Of a stretch of 64,000 bases of DNA, positions 10,196 through 20,201 are shown piece by piece. This DNA is from Chitinivibrionales bacterium. GTDB lineage: Bacteria > Fibrobacterota > Chitinivibrionia > Chitinivibrionales > WJKA01. Position 1 is the first letter of the stretch; every line of letters begins with the position of its first letter. The stretch lies in contig WJLW01000005.1 in assembly GCA_014728295.1 (NCBI GenBank), positions 1-64,000 of the forward strand. Direction: 5' to 3'. The notes under the pieces were generated by a model that was given only the letters and a program-made list of their open reading frames with translations, was not told the DNA's origin and did not search any database. Both the position numbers and the translations under genes were made by a program.

Positions 10196-13100
10196 TCAGG
10201 CTGCATGACGCATCGCCTCTTCAAGCCGGACCGAGACGAGCGTAGAAACGCCTTTTTCCTGTTGCGTAACGCCATAAAGCAGGTCCGAGGCTTCCATGGT
10301 GCGTTTGTTGTGCGTAATAATGATGAACTGAGTTTTCTCGGCAAAGCGCCGCAGAATGGATACGAACCTGCCAATGTTGGCGTCATCCAGCGGAGCATCC
10401 AGCTCGTCAAGTATACAGTAGGCTGAAGGCTTGACCATATAAAGTGCAAACAGAAGCGAGATTGCCGTCAGGGCGCGTTCTCCGCCCGACAGCAACTGGA
10501 CGCCGCGCATCTTTTTTCCGGCCGGCCGCGCATTGATGGAGATCGGCGCCTCAAGCGGGTCGATATTCTCTTCAAGCGTGAGATGAGCTTCGCCGCCTTC
10601 GAAAAGCAGGGTAAACATCTCGGTGAAATTTCTGCGTACCTGCTCGAATGTTTCGCTAAATTTGATACGGGCTTCTTTATTGAGTTTTTTTATGGCTTTT
10701 TCCAGGTCGTCCACCGCCTGTTGCAGGTCATCACGTTGGGCGATCATTTCGGCAAGCTCCCGTGCGCGCTCCTCGTACTCTTCGGGTGCCGCCATATTGA
10801 CTTGCCCGGAAAGCCGGCCCAGTCGCTCTTTGTACATGCGCATGGTGTCACGTGCCTCTGCATCTTCGTGCTCAATTTCGGCGATATCATCGGACGGTGA
10901 TGCCAGGTCGATCTTGTAGGCGTCGAATATTTTTTCGCGGATACTGCGCATTTGCTCCTCGGCCCGCGTTTGCTCGTTTTTAAGGGTGAATATGGTACTT
11001 GACAATTCATGTGTCGCCTGCTGATCGGTTTTGACTTTTTTGCGGATCTCCTCCATCTGAATCAGGATCGCATTGTATTGCTCACGAATAGCGGCGTGAT
11101 CCTCTTCACGCTCCCGGCGGCTAAGCTTGTGTTTTTCGAGTTCTTCCTGCAGAGCCGCAACGCGTACCTGCAAATCGTCAATGTAGGTGGTTGAGCGCTG
11201 GCGGTCCTCGGTGAGTTTGAGAATACGTTTTTCTATACCTTCGATGTCGTTGGTCAGATTGAGGACATCCTGCTTGTTTTGCGAAATAGTGTGGGTGTCG
11301 CCCTGGATGCGCAGTTGCGCATTAGTCAATCGATTGTTGATTTCGTCACGCTCCGTGCCCATAGCAACCACTGCCCCCCTGGCCGATTCGGCTTCCTGCT
11401 CAAGCTCTGAGCTTCGAGCGGTGAGTTTATTCAGCTCTTCACTTGCCAGACCGACTTTGCTCTCCAACTCGGAAATCTGCTCGGAAGCTTCGGTGCATTC
11501 ACGGCGGATGGCAAACAGTTTGTCGCTGACGGTGTCAAGCTGCCGGTGATAATGCTTCAGATTGGTCTCGTGCTCCTGTTGATGCCGTTGTCCGGCGGAA
11601 AGCTTTTCGTTGACGCCGGCGAGTGCTACTTTGGCTTCGTCGCGGGTCATGATGCACTTGTCTTTTTCGGAGATTATGTGCTGGTATTTTTTGCGCAATT
11701 TTTCGATTTTGACCGGCAGTGCATCGATCTGCTGTTTGCGCATAAGAATGCCTGCCTGCTCTTTGGGCGCCGAACCCGAAATGACGGTTCCGTTGCTCAG
11801 GCAGATCATGCCGGTACTGGTTGCAAAGGTCAATGGCTCTTCGCATTCGAGTGCAAGGCGCAACGCCTCCTCCTCCGAAGGCGCTACATATATCGAATTG
11901 AAAAGATGGTCTGCCAGATAGGCGTATTTTTCGTCGGTTGTTATTTTCGAGCGCAGGGGGAATGCATAGCCGTTAACTCCCTTGAATGCGGGCGGCATCT
12001 TTTGTTGCATACGGTTGATAGAGGCCATGCGGGCCGTACCGGAATCCTGAGATTTAAGTACCTCCCGGGCCGTCTGCATCGACTGGTCCTGTTCAAATAC
12101 TACCGTTTGCAGCTCGGCGCCAAGCACACGATCGACGATGCCGACCATTGCCTCATCCTCCACCGAGACGACATCTGCAACCGAGCCCACTTTGCCTTCG
12201 ATATCGTGCTTGAGAAGGCTTCTGACACCGCCCTCGTAGCCTTCCATCTGCTCATCCAGGCCGCGTAGAAAATCCAGTTGTGATTTCGAAGCATCAATCT
12301 GCGCTTCCAGTTGTTTCTCCTGTGAAAACAACTCCTGGTACTTCTCGTCTTCCTTTTCTATGCGGTTGATCAGCGTTTCTCGCGAAGAGAGCAGGTGCCG
12401 GTGCTCCTCTGTAGCCTCTTCGAGCTGATGTTTGCACTCATCGAGTTTTTCGTTGCATTCATCCTGTTGCGAAGTGAGTATGCTGATCTCACGCTCGTTG
12501 CGATCGCGCAAGTCCAGGCTGTTTTTCATGGTGCTCTGGATCATGCCGATGCGATTTTTCTGATCGGCGATAGTGTTGATGATATTGATATGTTCCTGGC
12601 TGAGCTGGTCGGCTGTGCGGCGTTTTTCTGCAAGCGCCGCATCGAAATGTGAAAGCTCTTCTTTGATCGCTTCAAGCTCTTCCTGATGCTTGAGCAATCT
12701 GGTCTCGTATTCGATGATGCTTTTTTCGATTTTCTCCCGAAGCTCCTGCTTTTCCCTGATCGATTGCTGCATCGATGCGGTTTCCTCTTCAAAGCGTCCG
12801 ATGTTTTCGGTAATGTGACGCAGGTTCTCCTCCGAGATCGAGATATCCTTATCTATTTCGATGATTTTTTCTTGAACATCGCCCACCTTGCGGGAAGCTA
12901 TGGCAACCTCGTTTTCCTTTTCGGTCATAGCCATATTCATCGATTCAAGCCTGGATTCGTCCGATGCAATTGAGGCTTTGCGGGTTTCATACTCGCTTTC
13001 AAGCTCCTGCAATGATTTGCCACGCCCTTCCATCTCGTTTTTAAGGCGCGTGTAGTGTTTGTTTTCGTAGCCGATTTCAAGCCTTTTGAGCTCGTCATGC

Positions 13101-13753
13101 CACTTGCGGTACTTTTTAGCCTTTTCGACCTGTCGTGCCAGGACATTGACATCACGCTGCTTGTCCTGCACCTTGTCATTTATGCGCAGCAGGTCTTGAC
13201 GTGTATACTCGAGCTTGCGCAGGCTCTCTTTGCGACGTTGTTTGTACTTGCTTATCCCGGCGGCCTCTTCGAACAGGATACGGCGCTCTTCGGCTTTATC
13301 GCTGAGAATCGCATCGATCATTTTGTTTTCGATGGTCGTATACGCATTGCTGCCGATTCCGGTGTCAAGAAAGAGATTGTGGATATCCCGCAGTCGGCAA
13401 ACCACTTTGTTGATGCGGTACTCGCTCTCGCCGCTTCGAAATACCCGCCGGGTTATGGCAACCTCATTATACTCGATAGGCAGAATTTTTTGGTTATTCT
13501 CGATAGTCAGCGTAACTTCTGCCATATTAAGCGGTTTGCGCGCCTGCGTGCCTGAGAAAATGACATCCTGCATGCTGGTACTTCGCAGGGCCGAAGCTTT
13601 TTGCTCGCCAAATACCCATCTGATTGCATCAACAACATTGCTTTTACCGCAGCCGTTTGGGCCAACTACGGCGGTTATGCCCGATCCAAATTCTATTTCT
13701 GTTTTATCAGCGAAAGATTTAAAGCCAAACGCGTTAAGCTTGCGCAGTATCAT
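10196..13753 (-). CDS. smc: Chromosome segregation protein SMC
   Basis: N-terminal LNAFGFKSFADKTEIEFGSGITAVVGPNGCGKSNVVDAIRWVFGEQ, hinge region, C-terminal LLSGGERALTAISLLFALYMVKPSAYCILDELDAPLDDANIGRF. Confidence 0.98.
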   Translation of the reverse strand: MILRKLNAFGFKSFADKTEIEFGSGITAVVGPNGCGKSNVVDAIRWVFGEQKASALRSTSMQDVIFSGTQARKPLNMAEVTLTIENNQKILPIEYNEVAITRRVFRSGESEYRINKVVCRLRDIHNLFLDTGIGSNAYTTIENKMIDAILSDKAEERRILFEEAAGISKYKQRRKESLRKLEYTRQDLLRINDKVQDKQRDVNVLARQVEKAKKYRKWHDELKRLEIGYENKHYTRLKNEMEGRGKSLQELESEYETRKASIASDESRLESMNMAMTEKENEVAIASRKVGDVQEKIIEIDKDISISEENLRHITENIGRFEEETASMQQSIREKQELREKIEKSIIEYETRLLKHQEELEAIKEELSHFDAALAEKRRTADQLSQEHINIINTIADQKNRIGMIQSTMKNSLDLRDRNEREISILTSQQDECNEKLDECKHQLEEATEEHRHLLSSRETLINRIEKEDEKYQELFSQEKQLEAQIDASKSQLDFLRGLDEQMEGYEGGVRSLLKHDIEGKVGSVADVVSVEDEAMVGIVDRVLGAELQTVVFEQDQSMQTAREVLKSQDSGTARMASINRMQQKMPPAFKGVNGYAFPLRSKITTDEKYAYLADHLFNSIYVAPSEEEALRLALECEEPLTFATSTGMICLSNGTVISGSAPKEQAGILMRKQQIDALPVKIEKLRKKYQHIISEKDKCIMTRDEAKVALAGVNEKLSAGQRHQQEHETNLKHYHRQLDTVSDKLFAIRRECTEASEQISELESKVGLASEELNKLTARSSELEQEAESARGAVVAMGTERDEINNRLTNAQLRIQGDTHTISQNKQDVLNLTNDIEGIEKRILKLTEDRQRSTTYIDDLQVRVAALQEELEKHKLSRREREEDHAAIREQYNAILIQMEEIRKKVKTDQQATHELSSTIFTLKNEQTRAEEQMRSIREKIFDAYKIDLASPSDDIAEIEHEDAEARDTMRMYKERLGRLSGQVNMAAPEEYEERARELAEMIAQRDDLQQAVDDLEKAIKKLNKEARIKFSETFEQVRRNFTEMFTLLFEGGEAHLTLEENIDPLEAPISINARPAGKKMRGVQLLSGGERALTAISLLFALYMVKPSAYCILDELDAPLDDANIGRFVSILRRFAEKTQFIIITHNKRTMEASDLLYGVTQQEKGVSTLVSVRLEEAMRHAA

Positions 13754-14064
13754 AGATGCATTAATCCTTCCAACAATTTTGACACGAGCACACTATCTGT
13801 TGCTGTTTTAGTGGTAGCAAGATACAATATCTTGGGGATAATAGTCAAGGGTGTCCGGGATTTTGAGGCAACTTTTTATAAAGAATAATTTGTTGCAGAA
13901 AATGCTTGCATCACACTGAACAAAATGCTATACTCTTCATCCTTTGCGAACCGGAATATACTTTTTTCACAGGAATCCACAACGCGTATAGCACACTATT
14001 TGGAAATTAATGATACCACATATTGTATTTACCGCGGACATGAATAGTGCATTGCGGAGCTGAT

Positions 14065-14706
14065 ATGGCGGTGACAGGACGCTGTGCTGGGTTGCTGACG
14101 GCGCTGATTGCCCTTGCAGCCCTTGCGCAAAAGCCTGACGTGGCCAACACAAAGCCGGTTGCCAGAATAAAGGAAAGTGTCATTTGTTGTCCCGCAGCCA
14201 AGATTGTTCTGGATGGGTGGGCAAGCATTGATCCGCGTGGTGAGATTAAATACTGGCAATGGGATCTGGGCGCCGACGGTGAGATTGACACGACGACGTC
14301 CGTTGGGGAGCTGGCTCTTACCGCTCCCCTTGACAGCAAGACATATCCGGTTGCCCTGACGGTAGTCGATAGTGATGAAAATCGGTCGCTTCCCGATACG
14401 GCAATGATCCATATCATGAAAAGCAGGCCGCGCGTGCGATTGCAGCCTGACGATACTGTCCAGATCGGCACCCGCATATTTTTTGAACCGCAGGTATTTT
14501 CCAATTGCGGAATCGTCCGAAGCTATGAATGGGACCTTGATAGTGATGGCGCCAGTGAGTATCGCTCCGCAAATCACGGAAATACCTCAAAGGTTTTTTT
14601 TCGTCCCGGTAAGTATCAGGCACGCTTCCGTGCCACCGATTCGTACGGCCATTGTGCCGAAAAAATCAGGACCATCATAGTAACCGCCCGGGCGCCCGGG
14701 ACGTAG
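14065..14706 (+). CDS. Secreted protein with two PKD-like domains
   Basis: Signal-like start; VLDGWASIDPRGEIKYWQWDLGADGEIDTT and VRSYEWDLDSDGASEYRS...FRPGKYQARFRATDSYG are PKD-like motifs. Confidence 0.8.
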   Translation: MAVTGRCAGLLTALIALAALAQKPDVANTKPVARIKESVICCPAAKIVLDGWASIDPRGEIKYWQWDLGADGEIDTTTSVGELALTAPLDSKTYPVALTVVDSDENRSLPDTAMIHIMKSRPRVRLQPDDTVQIGTRIFFEPQVFSNCGIVRSYEWDLDSDGASEYRSANHGNTSKVFFRPGKYQARFRATDSYGHCAEKIRTIIVTARAPGT

Positions 14707-14783
14707 CCGTATTCCCGCATACTTTTATCTACGGTGTGTCAAGCACTATTTTTATATCCTTTAGCTTTTGGAACAGAACGCAT

Positions 14784-15806
14784 ATGAAGTCGATCAGCAT
14801 TGGTATACTTGGCGCAACATCATACACCGGACTCGAATTAGTCAAGCTTCTCGGTGTGCATCCGTTATGCGAACTAGCGTTTGTATCCTCAAAGTCTTAC
14901 GCCGGACGCCCTTTTTCGGACGTTTTTGCGCGGGCCGGCACCGTGGAGGACCGCGTACTTATTTCGCCGCAGGAAGCCGTTTCACATTCTGTTGAGTGCC
15001 TGTTTTCGTGTCTGCCGCATGCGGTTTCGGCAGATTTGTTGTTGCCGTTTTATAAAAAGGGCGTACGCATTATCGATTTGAGTGCCGATTTCCGTATCCG
15101 CGACGCGGGGGTATATTGCCGGTGGTACAAACACGAGCATCCTGCACCGCAGCTTCTGGAGCAGGCCGTATTCGGTTTGCCGGAAGTGTATCGTGAGCAT
15201 ATCCGGTCGGCCCAGATTGTGGCAAACCCCGGCTGCTATCCCACGAGCGTTCTCCTTCCGCTGATACCCTTGCTCAAGGATGTCGACACCGAGGTTAACG
15301 CCATCATTGCCGATTCGAAATCGGGCGTGAGCGGCGCCGGAAGAGCGCTTAAATTGACATCGCATTTTGTCGAGGCAAACGAAAATGTCAAGCCGTATTC
15401 AATCGGCCGTTCGCATCGTCACATTTGTGAAATCGAGCAGGAACTGTCTCTTGCGTCGGGAAGTGAGGTGTCGATTGTTTTTTCGCCCCACCTGATGCCG
15501 ATGACGCGTGGAATTCTCTCGACGATTTACTTTCAAACCAATCGCAGCCCTGGTGAGTGCTTGTCAATCGCTCGGCAGGCCTATCAGCGGGAACCATTCG
15601 TGCGCGTGCGAGAACGCGGCGAATTGCCCGCCACGGCCGATGTCGCCGGTACCAACTATTGTGATCTGACATTCAGCGACGGCAATGATGCAACCGTCAT
15701 TGCCGTATCTGCCATCGATAATCTTGTCAAAGGCGCAGCCGGGCAGGCCGTGCACAACATGAATATCATGTTCGACTTTAAAGAAACAGCCGGTCTGCCG
15801 CGTTAA
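14784..15806 (+). CDS. argC: N-acetyl-gamma-glutamyl-phosphate reductase
   Basis: MKSISIGILGATSYTGLELVKLLGVHP; VANPGCYPTSVLLPL; SKSGVSGAGR; FSPHLMPMTRGILSTIY. Confidence 0.96.
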   Translation: MKSISIGILGATSYTGLELVKLLGVHPLCELAFVSSKSYAGRPFSDVFARAGTVEDRVLISPQEAVSHSVECLFSCLPHAVSADLLLPFYKKGVRIIDLSADFRIRDAGVYCRWYKHEHPAPQLLEQAVFGLPEVYREHIRSAQIVANPGCYPTSVLLPLIPLLKDVDTEVNAIIADSKSGVSGAGRALKLTSHFVEANENVKPYSIGRSHRHICEIEQELSLASGSEVSIVFSPHLMPMTRGILSTIYFQTNRSPGECLSIARQAYQREPFVRVRERGELPATADVAGTNYCDLTFSDGNDATVIAVSAIDNLVKGAAGQAVHNMNIMFDFKETAGLPR

Positions 15807-15825
15807 GCAGGCCGAATCACGATTT

Positions 15826-16602
15826 ATGCAAACAGTATGTATAAAAATCGGCGGTGCGACCATCGATGCACCGGGACTGCTGGAAGAGCTGGCCCGCAGC
15901 ATCAAGGCGATGAGTCAGGATACGTTTGCCGTGGTGATACACGGCGGCGGAAAAGATATCGCGCGTCAACTTGCCATGATGCGCAAAGAGTTTGCCTTTG
16001 TGGAAGGCATGCGCGTTACCGATGCCGAAACATTGCGTCAGGTCGAGATGGTGCTGTCCGGCTGCGTCAACAAGCGCATTGTCAATCACCTGTTGTTGGG
16101 CGGATTGAATGCCGTCGGCCTTAGCGGGGTGGACGGCAATCTGATTTCCGCAGTCAGAATGCGGGTGAGCGGGCAGGACGTCGGATTTGTCGGTTCGGTT
16201 GCAAGGGTTAATACAGCACTGCTGGAAATCTGCCGTACACACCATGTCGTGCCGGTACTCTCACCCGTGTCACGCAGCGACGCAGGCGACATATACAACG
16301 TCAATGCAGATGTTGCCGCATCCGAAATTGCAATTGCGCTCAATGCCGATCATCTCATCTTCATTTCGAATGTTTCCGGCGTTGTGGTCAACAATGAAGT
16401 CGTCCGCCGGATCCGGCTGGACGATATCGAAACCATGGTAGAGAACGAGCAGGTAACCGGCGGCATGATTCCCAAGCTTCGTTCTGCGGCGGATGCCGTC
16501 AGGCGAGGCGCCAAGCGAGTGCATATCGCTGGCTGGCATGGGCAACAAACGCTTGGTGATGAGCTGAAAGTAGAGACCTCTTCGGGAACGGTTATATTTT
16601 AA
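15826..16602 (+). CDS. argB: Acetylglutamate kinase
   Basis: VVIHGGGKDIARQL; GLSGVDGNLISA; YNVNADVAASEIAIAL; GGMIPKLRSAADAV; immediately follows argC. Confidence 0.95.
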   Translation: MQTVCIKIGGATIDAPGLLEELARSIKAMSQDTFAVVIHGGGKDIARQLAMMRKEFAFVEGMRVTDAETLRQVEMVLSGCVNKRIVNHLLLGGLNAVGLSGVDGNLISAVRMRVSGQDVGFVGSVARVNTALLEICRTHHVVPVLSPVSRSDAGDIYNVNADVAASEIAIALNADHLIFISNVSGVVVNNEVVRRIRLDDIETMVENEQVTGGMIPKLRSAADAVRRGAKRVHIAGWHGQQTLGDELKVETSSGTVIF

Positions 16603-16724
16603 TCATAATTTCCGTTTGTTGCGCATGACAATTTTGCACGTATCTGTGTTCTGCAATAGCGCAAGAAGGCATAACGAGTGGGGCTCTTTGCCGCCATGCT
16701 ACCGCATGCCTGATTATTTACGAA

Positions 16725-18494
16725 GTGGGTCCTATGGCCGATACCGCACGCGAAATGCATTCTGATTCGCAACATATCACGAGCGACAGCACCGGCTCAG
16801 CATTTGATTTCGAAGGACCGCAACCCGGAACGACACTGGGTTCATTGCGCATACAGGAGCTTATTGCCGCCGGTGGCATGGCATTTATATACAAGGTAAA
16901 GCATACGCAGCTCGAGGTCATCAGGGCTGTCAAAATGCTCAATCCTGCCGGCATACCCGGCAGCAGCAAGCGGCTTAAAACCGAAGCTAAAATTTCGGCC
17001 AACCTGCATCATCCCAATATCGTTCAGATTTTTGATGTCGGCATGTGGAGGCAGACAGTTCCCTACATCGAGATGGAATATGTAGAAGGCAGAACACTGC
17101 AGCAGATTCTGGATGCGCACACGCGTATTCCATTCATTGCGGCAGCCGCAATTTGTGAAATCGTCTGCCGGGCGCTGGAATATTCTCAGAAGCAGTCTTT
17201 CAGGGTCTATGGCCGTGAATACCGCGGGCTGGTGCATCGTGATATCAAACCTGCAAATATCATGCTCTCACGGCGGGGAGAGGTAAAACTGGCGGATTTT
17301 GGTATTGCACTACCGGGCAGTGTCAGCATTCATACCATCGGCAAGGATATTCTGGGAACCTATGCCTATCTGAGTCCGGAGCAGGTTAATAATGAACAGC
17401 TCGATCCCCGTTCGGATGTCTATTCGCTGGGCTGTGTTTTGTATGAAATTATCAGCGGCAGCAAAGCATTTCCTCAGAATGTTATGCCGGCGCTTCTTAA
17501 GAGTAAATTAGACGGAAAAGTCACTGCGTTGCGGCAGCTTGCTGCTGATGTTCCCGCTCCACTGGCTCGAATTGCAGTAAAAAGCATGTCGGTTGACAAA
17601 GAGAAACGCTATTGCTCGGCAGAGGAGTTCGGTGAAGCGTTGCGTGATTTTTTAACCGTGCATTCGGGAATGCCCTCCGAGGCGATTGTAACCGGCTATT
17701 GTGCGCAGCGCGAGACGGTGACGGTCCCCGCACCGGTTGCCGCAAAGCCCATTTTCGAGCGGCTGGCCAAGGGCGCCGGAATTGTGCTGACCCTAGCTGC
17801 TATGACGTTGGTTATATGGATACTGGTACGTATTCGAGAACGCCGATTCAGCGGGTCATCCTCAGAAAACAAGCCGGAAATGGTTGTCGAACAGTTGGGG
17901 GAAAAAAATCGCGACATGGTTTCCGCACGCCCGGCAGATCGGCCCCGGCCTCAGGCCAAAAAAAATCTGCCGGAAGCCCGGCCGTTACCATCACCGCATG
18001 CTGTGACAGTCGGTTTGCAGGCATTTACGAATGGAAAATTTGACCGGGCGATTTCCTTTCTTCAGGAAGCGGAGAAAATGCCGCTTGGCAGCACAAAATT
18101 GCGTCTGGTGCAGATTCGTTTGCTGGAAAGCTACATCAATGCCGGCAAGTGGCGCATGGCTTCAGACTACCTGCTGGCGAACGAAGCTCCCGACGGCTAT
18201 TACAACGTCCTCAAATCCCGGGTCTTCATCAGGCAGGGCAATTTTGACGCGGCATCGGCATCTCTTGGCAAAGCGGGCAAGCTCAGTACCATGATACAAA
18301 CAAATCTTGCCGAAGACATAGCTTTTTATCGTGCTGCAATTACGCATGCTCGCTTCACGAAAAAACCAAACAGCCGCAACCGGGAAGAAGCTTTGGTCGC
18401 CTGGCGTCAATTTAACGAAAACTACTGCGTTCAGCCCCCTGCCCGGGGCCATTGCGCATCCGCTCAGGAAAAAATTGGCCTGCTGGAAAATTAG
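16725..18494 (+). CDS. Serine/threonine protein kinase with TM segment and TPR-like C-terminus
   Basis: IQELIAAGGMAFIYKVKH, HRDIKPANIMLSRRGEVKLADFGIA, LGTYAYLSPEQ, SDVYSLGCVLYE; start is GTG 16725 or ATG 16734. Confidence 0.93.
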   Translation: MGPMADTAREMHSDSQHITSDSTGSAFDFEGPQPGTTLGSLRIQELIAAGGMAFIYKVKHTQLEVIRAVKMLNPAGIPGSSKRLKTEAKISANLHHPNIVQIFDVGMWRQTVPYIEMEYVEGRTLQQILDAHTRIPFIAAAAICEIVCRALEYSQKQSFRVYGREYRGLVHRDIKPANIMLSRRGEVKLADFGIALPGSVSIHTIGKDILGTYAYLSPEQVNNEQLDPRSDVYSLGCVLYEIISGSKAFPQNVMPALLKSKLDGKVTALRQLAADVPAPLARIAVKSMSVDKEKRYCSAEEFGEALRDFLTVHSGMPSEAIVTGYCAQRETVTVPAPVAAKPIFERLAKGAGIVLTLAAMTLVIWILVRIRERRFSGSSSENKPEMVVEQLGEKNRDMVSARPADRPRPQAKKNLPEARPLPSPHAVTVGLQAFTNGKFDRAISFLQEAEKMPLGSTKLRLVQIRLLESYINAGKWRMASDYLLANEAPDGYYNVLKSRVFIRQGNFDAASASLGKAGKLSTMIQTNLAEDIAFYRAAITHARFTKKPNSRNREEALVAWRQFNENYCVQPPARGHCASAQEKIGLLEN

Positions 18495-18525
18495 TGTTTA
18501 TAGTATCCACGGGGAGAGCTCTGCG

Positions 18526-19764
18526 ATGAGGAAATTACTGCTTCCTGCGCTGGTAGTCACGTTCTTCTCTGGTGCGTCGGGTTATGGCGAACCGCAAAAC
18601 AACAATTCCGACATGCCATTCTGGCGGGAACGGGCGCTTTTTACCTTGACAAATGCATGCCGGCTTGATCCGCAGGGGTTCCGGGAAACCTATATCGGGT
18701 CGTATTCGATTCTGCTCCCGGCCAACTACGGCGTTGTGCCGCCATTATACTGGCATGCGGGTCTGAATCAAGCTGCTCGTATTCATGCGTCTGACATGGC
18801 GACGGACTGTGGGTTGAGCCATAATTCATGTGACGGGACGGCCTACAGTACCCGCACTTGTCACTATTACGATTGTTCAATACCTGGTGTCTGGACAGGT
18901 GAGAATATTGCCTACGGCAACAGTGATCCAGTCCGCACCATGCGGCAATGGATCATGGATGCCGACCGAAACGGCATCCCCGCACCGGATAAGGAGCCGC
19001 GAGGCGCTCGCTGGAAGTCCGGAGACGGCCATCGCAAAAATATCATGAACGCGCAGTATTTTGATATTGGAACCGGATATGCATATGGAAAGCCGCAAAA
19101 CTACTCAAATGCCCAGCCCTTCTGGGTGCAGGATTTCGGAACCGCGACAAGCCAATTCTCCGGGTATGCATTACCGGCCGCATCACACATTTTCCCCGGC
19201 AGTAATAAAATCAGGTTTTTAGTATGCTACTATGACGATAGCCGCAAAAAGCCGCAACAAGCCGGCATCGTGATTGACGGGGAGGTGTTTAAGCTCCATC
19301 TACATCTGGGATCGGAAGCTCAGGGAACATACCTGTACGAAACAGATGAGTCATTTCGCTGTCGAAGCTATCATTTTGTGTTCAGCGATGGTGACGGTAC
19401 AGCGTGGCGTTATCCGGAAGCCGGACAGTTGCGGACCTATGGTGAAGGCAATTGCAGCCAAAGCTATACCGGTGTCGTCTTCAAGCACAAGCACAGCAAC
19501 GCGCAGGCGCGGCGAACTCTGATTTCGCACATGACAAGGCATGCAAACGGCACCCTGCGATGTTTCGTTGCATGTTCCTGCGTCGGGCCTCCCGCTATCC
19601 GGTTAATAGCTGCGGACGGAAAAGTACACGATGTTGTGAGCACGCTTCGGTATCGTACTGCCTGGGAAGCCCTGATTGAGACAGCAGGGGTGGCCCCCGG
19701 TGTTTATTTTTTGCAGGTCAGGCATGCATCCCAGTCTGCTGCGCAGCAGATCATCATCGACTGA
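18526..19764 (+). CDS. Secreted CAP/SCP-domain protein with C-terminal sorting-like tail
   Basis: HAGLNQAARIHASDMATDCGLSHNSCDG, GENIAYGNSDPVRTMRQWIMD, HRKNIMNAQYFDIGTGYAYG are CAP motifs; tail IRLIAADGKVHDVV...GVAPGVYFLQVRHASQSAAQQIIID. Confidence 0.85.
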   Translation: MRKLLLPALVVTFFSGASGYGEPQNNNSDMPFWRERALFTLTNACRLDPQGFRETYIGSYSILLPANYGVVPPLYWHAGLNQAARIHASDMATDCGLSHNSCDGTAYSTRTCHYYDCSIPGVWTGENIAYGNSDPVRTMRQWIMDADRNGIPAPDKEPRGARWKSGDGHRKNIMNAQYFDIGTGYAYGKPQNYSNAQPFWVQDFGTATSQFSGYALPAASHIFPGSNKIRFLVCYYDDSRKKPQQAGIVIDGEVFKLHLHLGSEAQGTYLYETDESFRCRSYHFVFSDGDGTAWRYPEAGQLRTYGEGNCSQSYTGVVFKHKHSNAQARRTLISHMTRHANGTLRCFVACSCVGPPAIRLIAADGKVHDVVSTLRYRTAWEALIETAGVAPGVYFLQVRHASQSAAQQIIID

Positions 19765-19797
19765 GTTGCGGCCTTGGTCCCCGCCTCTGAACAGGTA

Positions 19798-20055
19798 CTA
19801 CGGCGAATCTTCGCTTTTCTTTGACGCCTGGTAGACTATAAACAGCGATGCCCCCGCCGCAATAAGCAGAATGCGCGGCAATTTGGCGCGCAGTAACGGC
19901 ACGATCTCATGCCAGGGAAGCTGCTTTGATCCGTAATGGAGCGGCAGAATTTCGATCACAAAGAAAATGATCAGTATCATACCAAAAAAGGAAAAAAATC
20001 GCACGAGGCGGGAAGTCTTGAAGAGATGTTTGATTTTGTCTTGAAAACCTGACAT
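19798..20055 (-). CDS. Small membrane protein
   Basis: Two hydrophobic segments (FFSFFGMILIIFFVIEIL and LPRILLIAAGASLFIVYQ); a better start is MSGFQDKIKHLF inside ORF 19798..20100 (start approximate). Confidence 0.55.
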   Translation of the reverse strand: MSGFQDKIKHLFKTSRLVRFFSFFGMILIIFFVIEILPLHYGSKQLPWHEIVPLLRAKLPRILLIAAGASLFIVYQASKKSEDSP

Positions 20056-20201
20056 GACAATTCCTGTCGCACCTGATGATGTATTTGCATTAAAATACAT
20101 TTACCACCAATTCTGCATTTCGAGTCCGAAGCCGCATCCGATAGCGTATTCTCTATTGTATATTCTTACACCGGTAAACCCACATCGCGAAAGCCTAATC
20201 A

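Noticed and set aside
11546-12268. 240-aa plus-strand ORF inside smc
   Set aside because: Antisense to a strongly recognisable SMC coding frame; no domain motifs.
13906-13934. Sigma-70-like promoter TTGCAT-N17-TATACT upstream of the PKD gene
   Set aside because: Good -10 but weak -35; plausible yet too common by chance to list as a feature.
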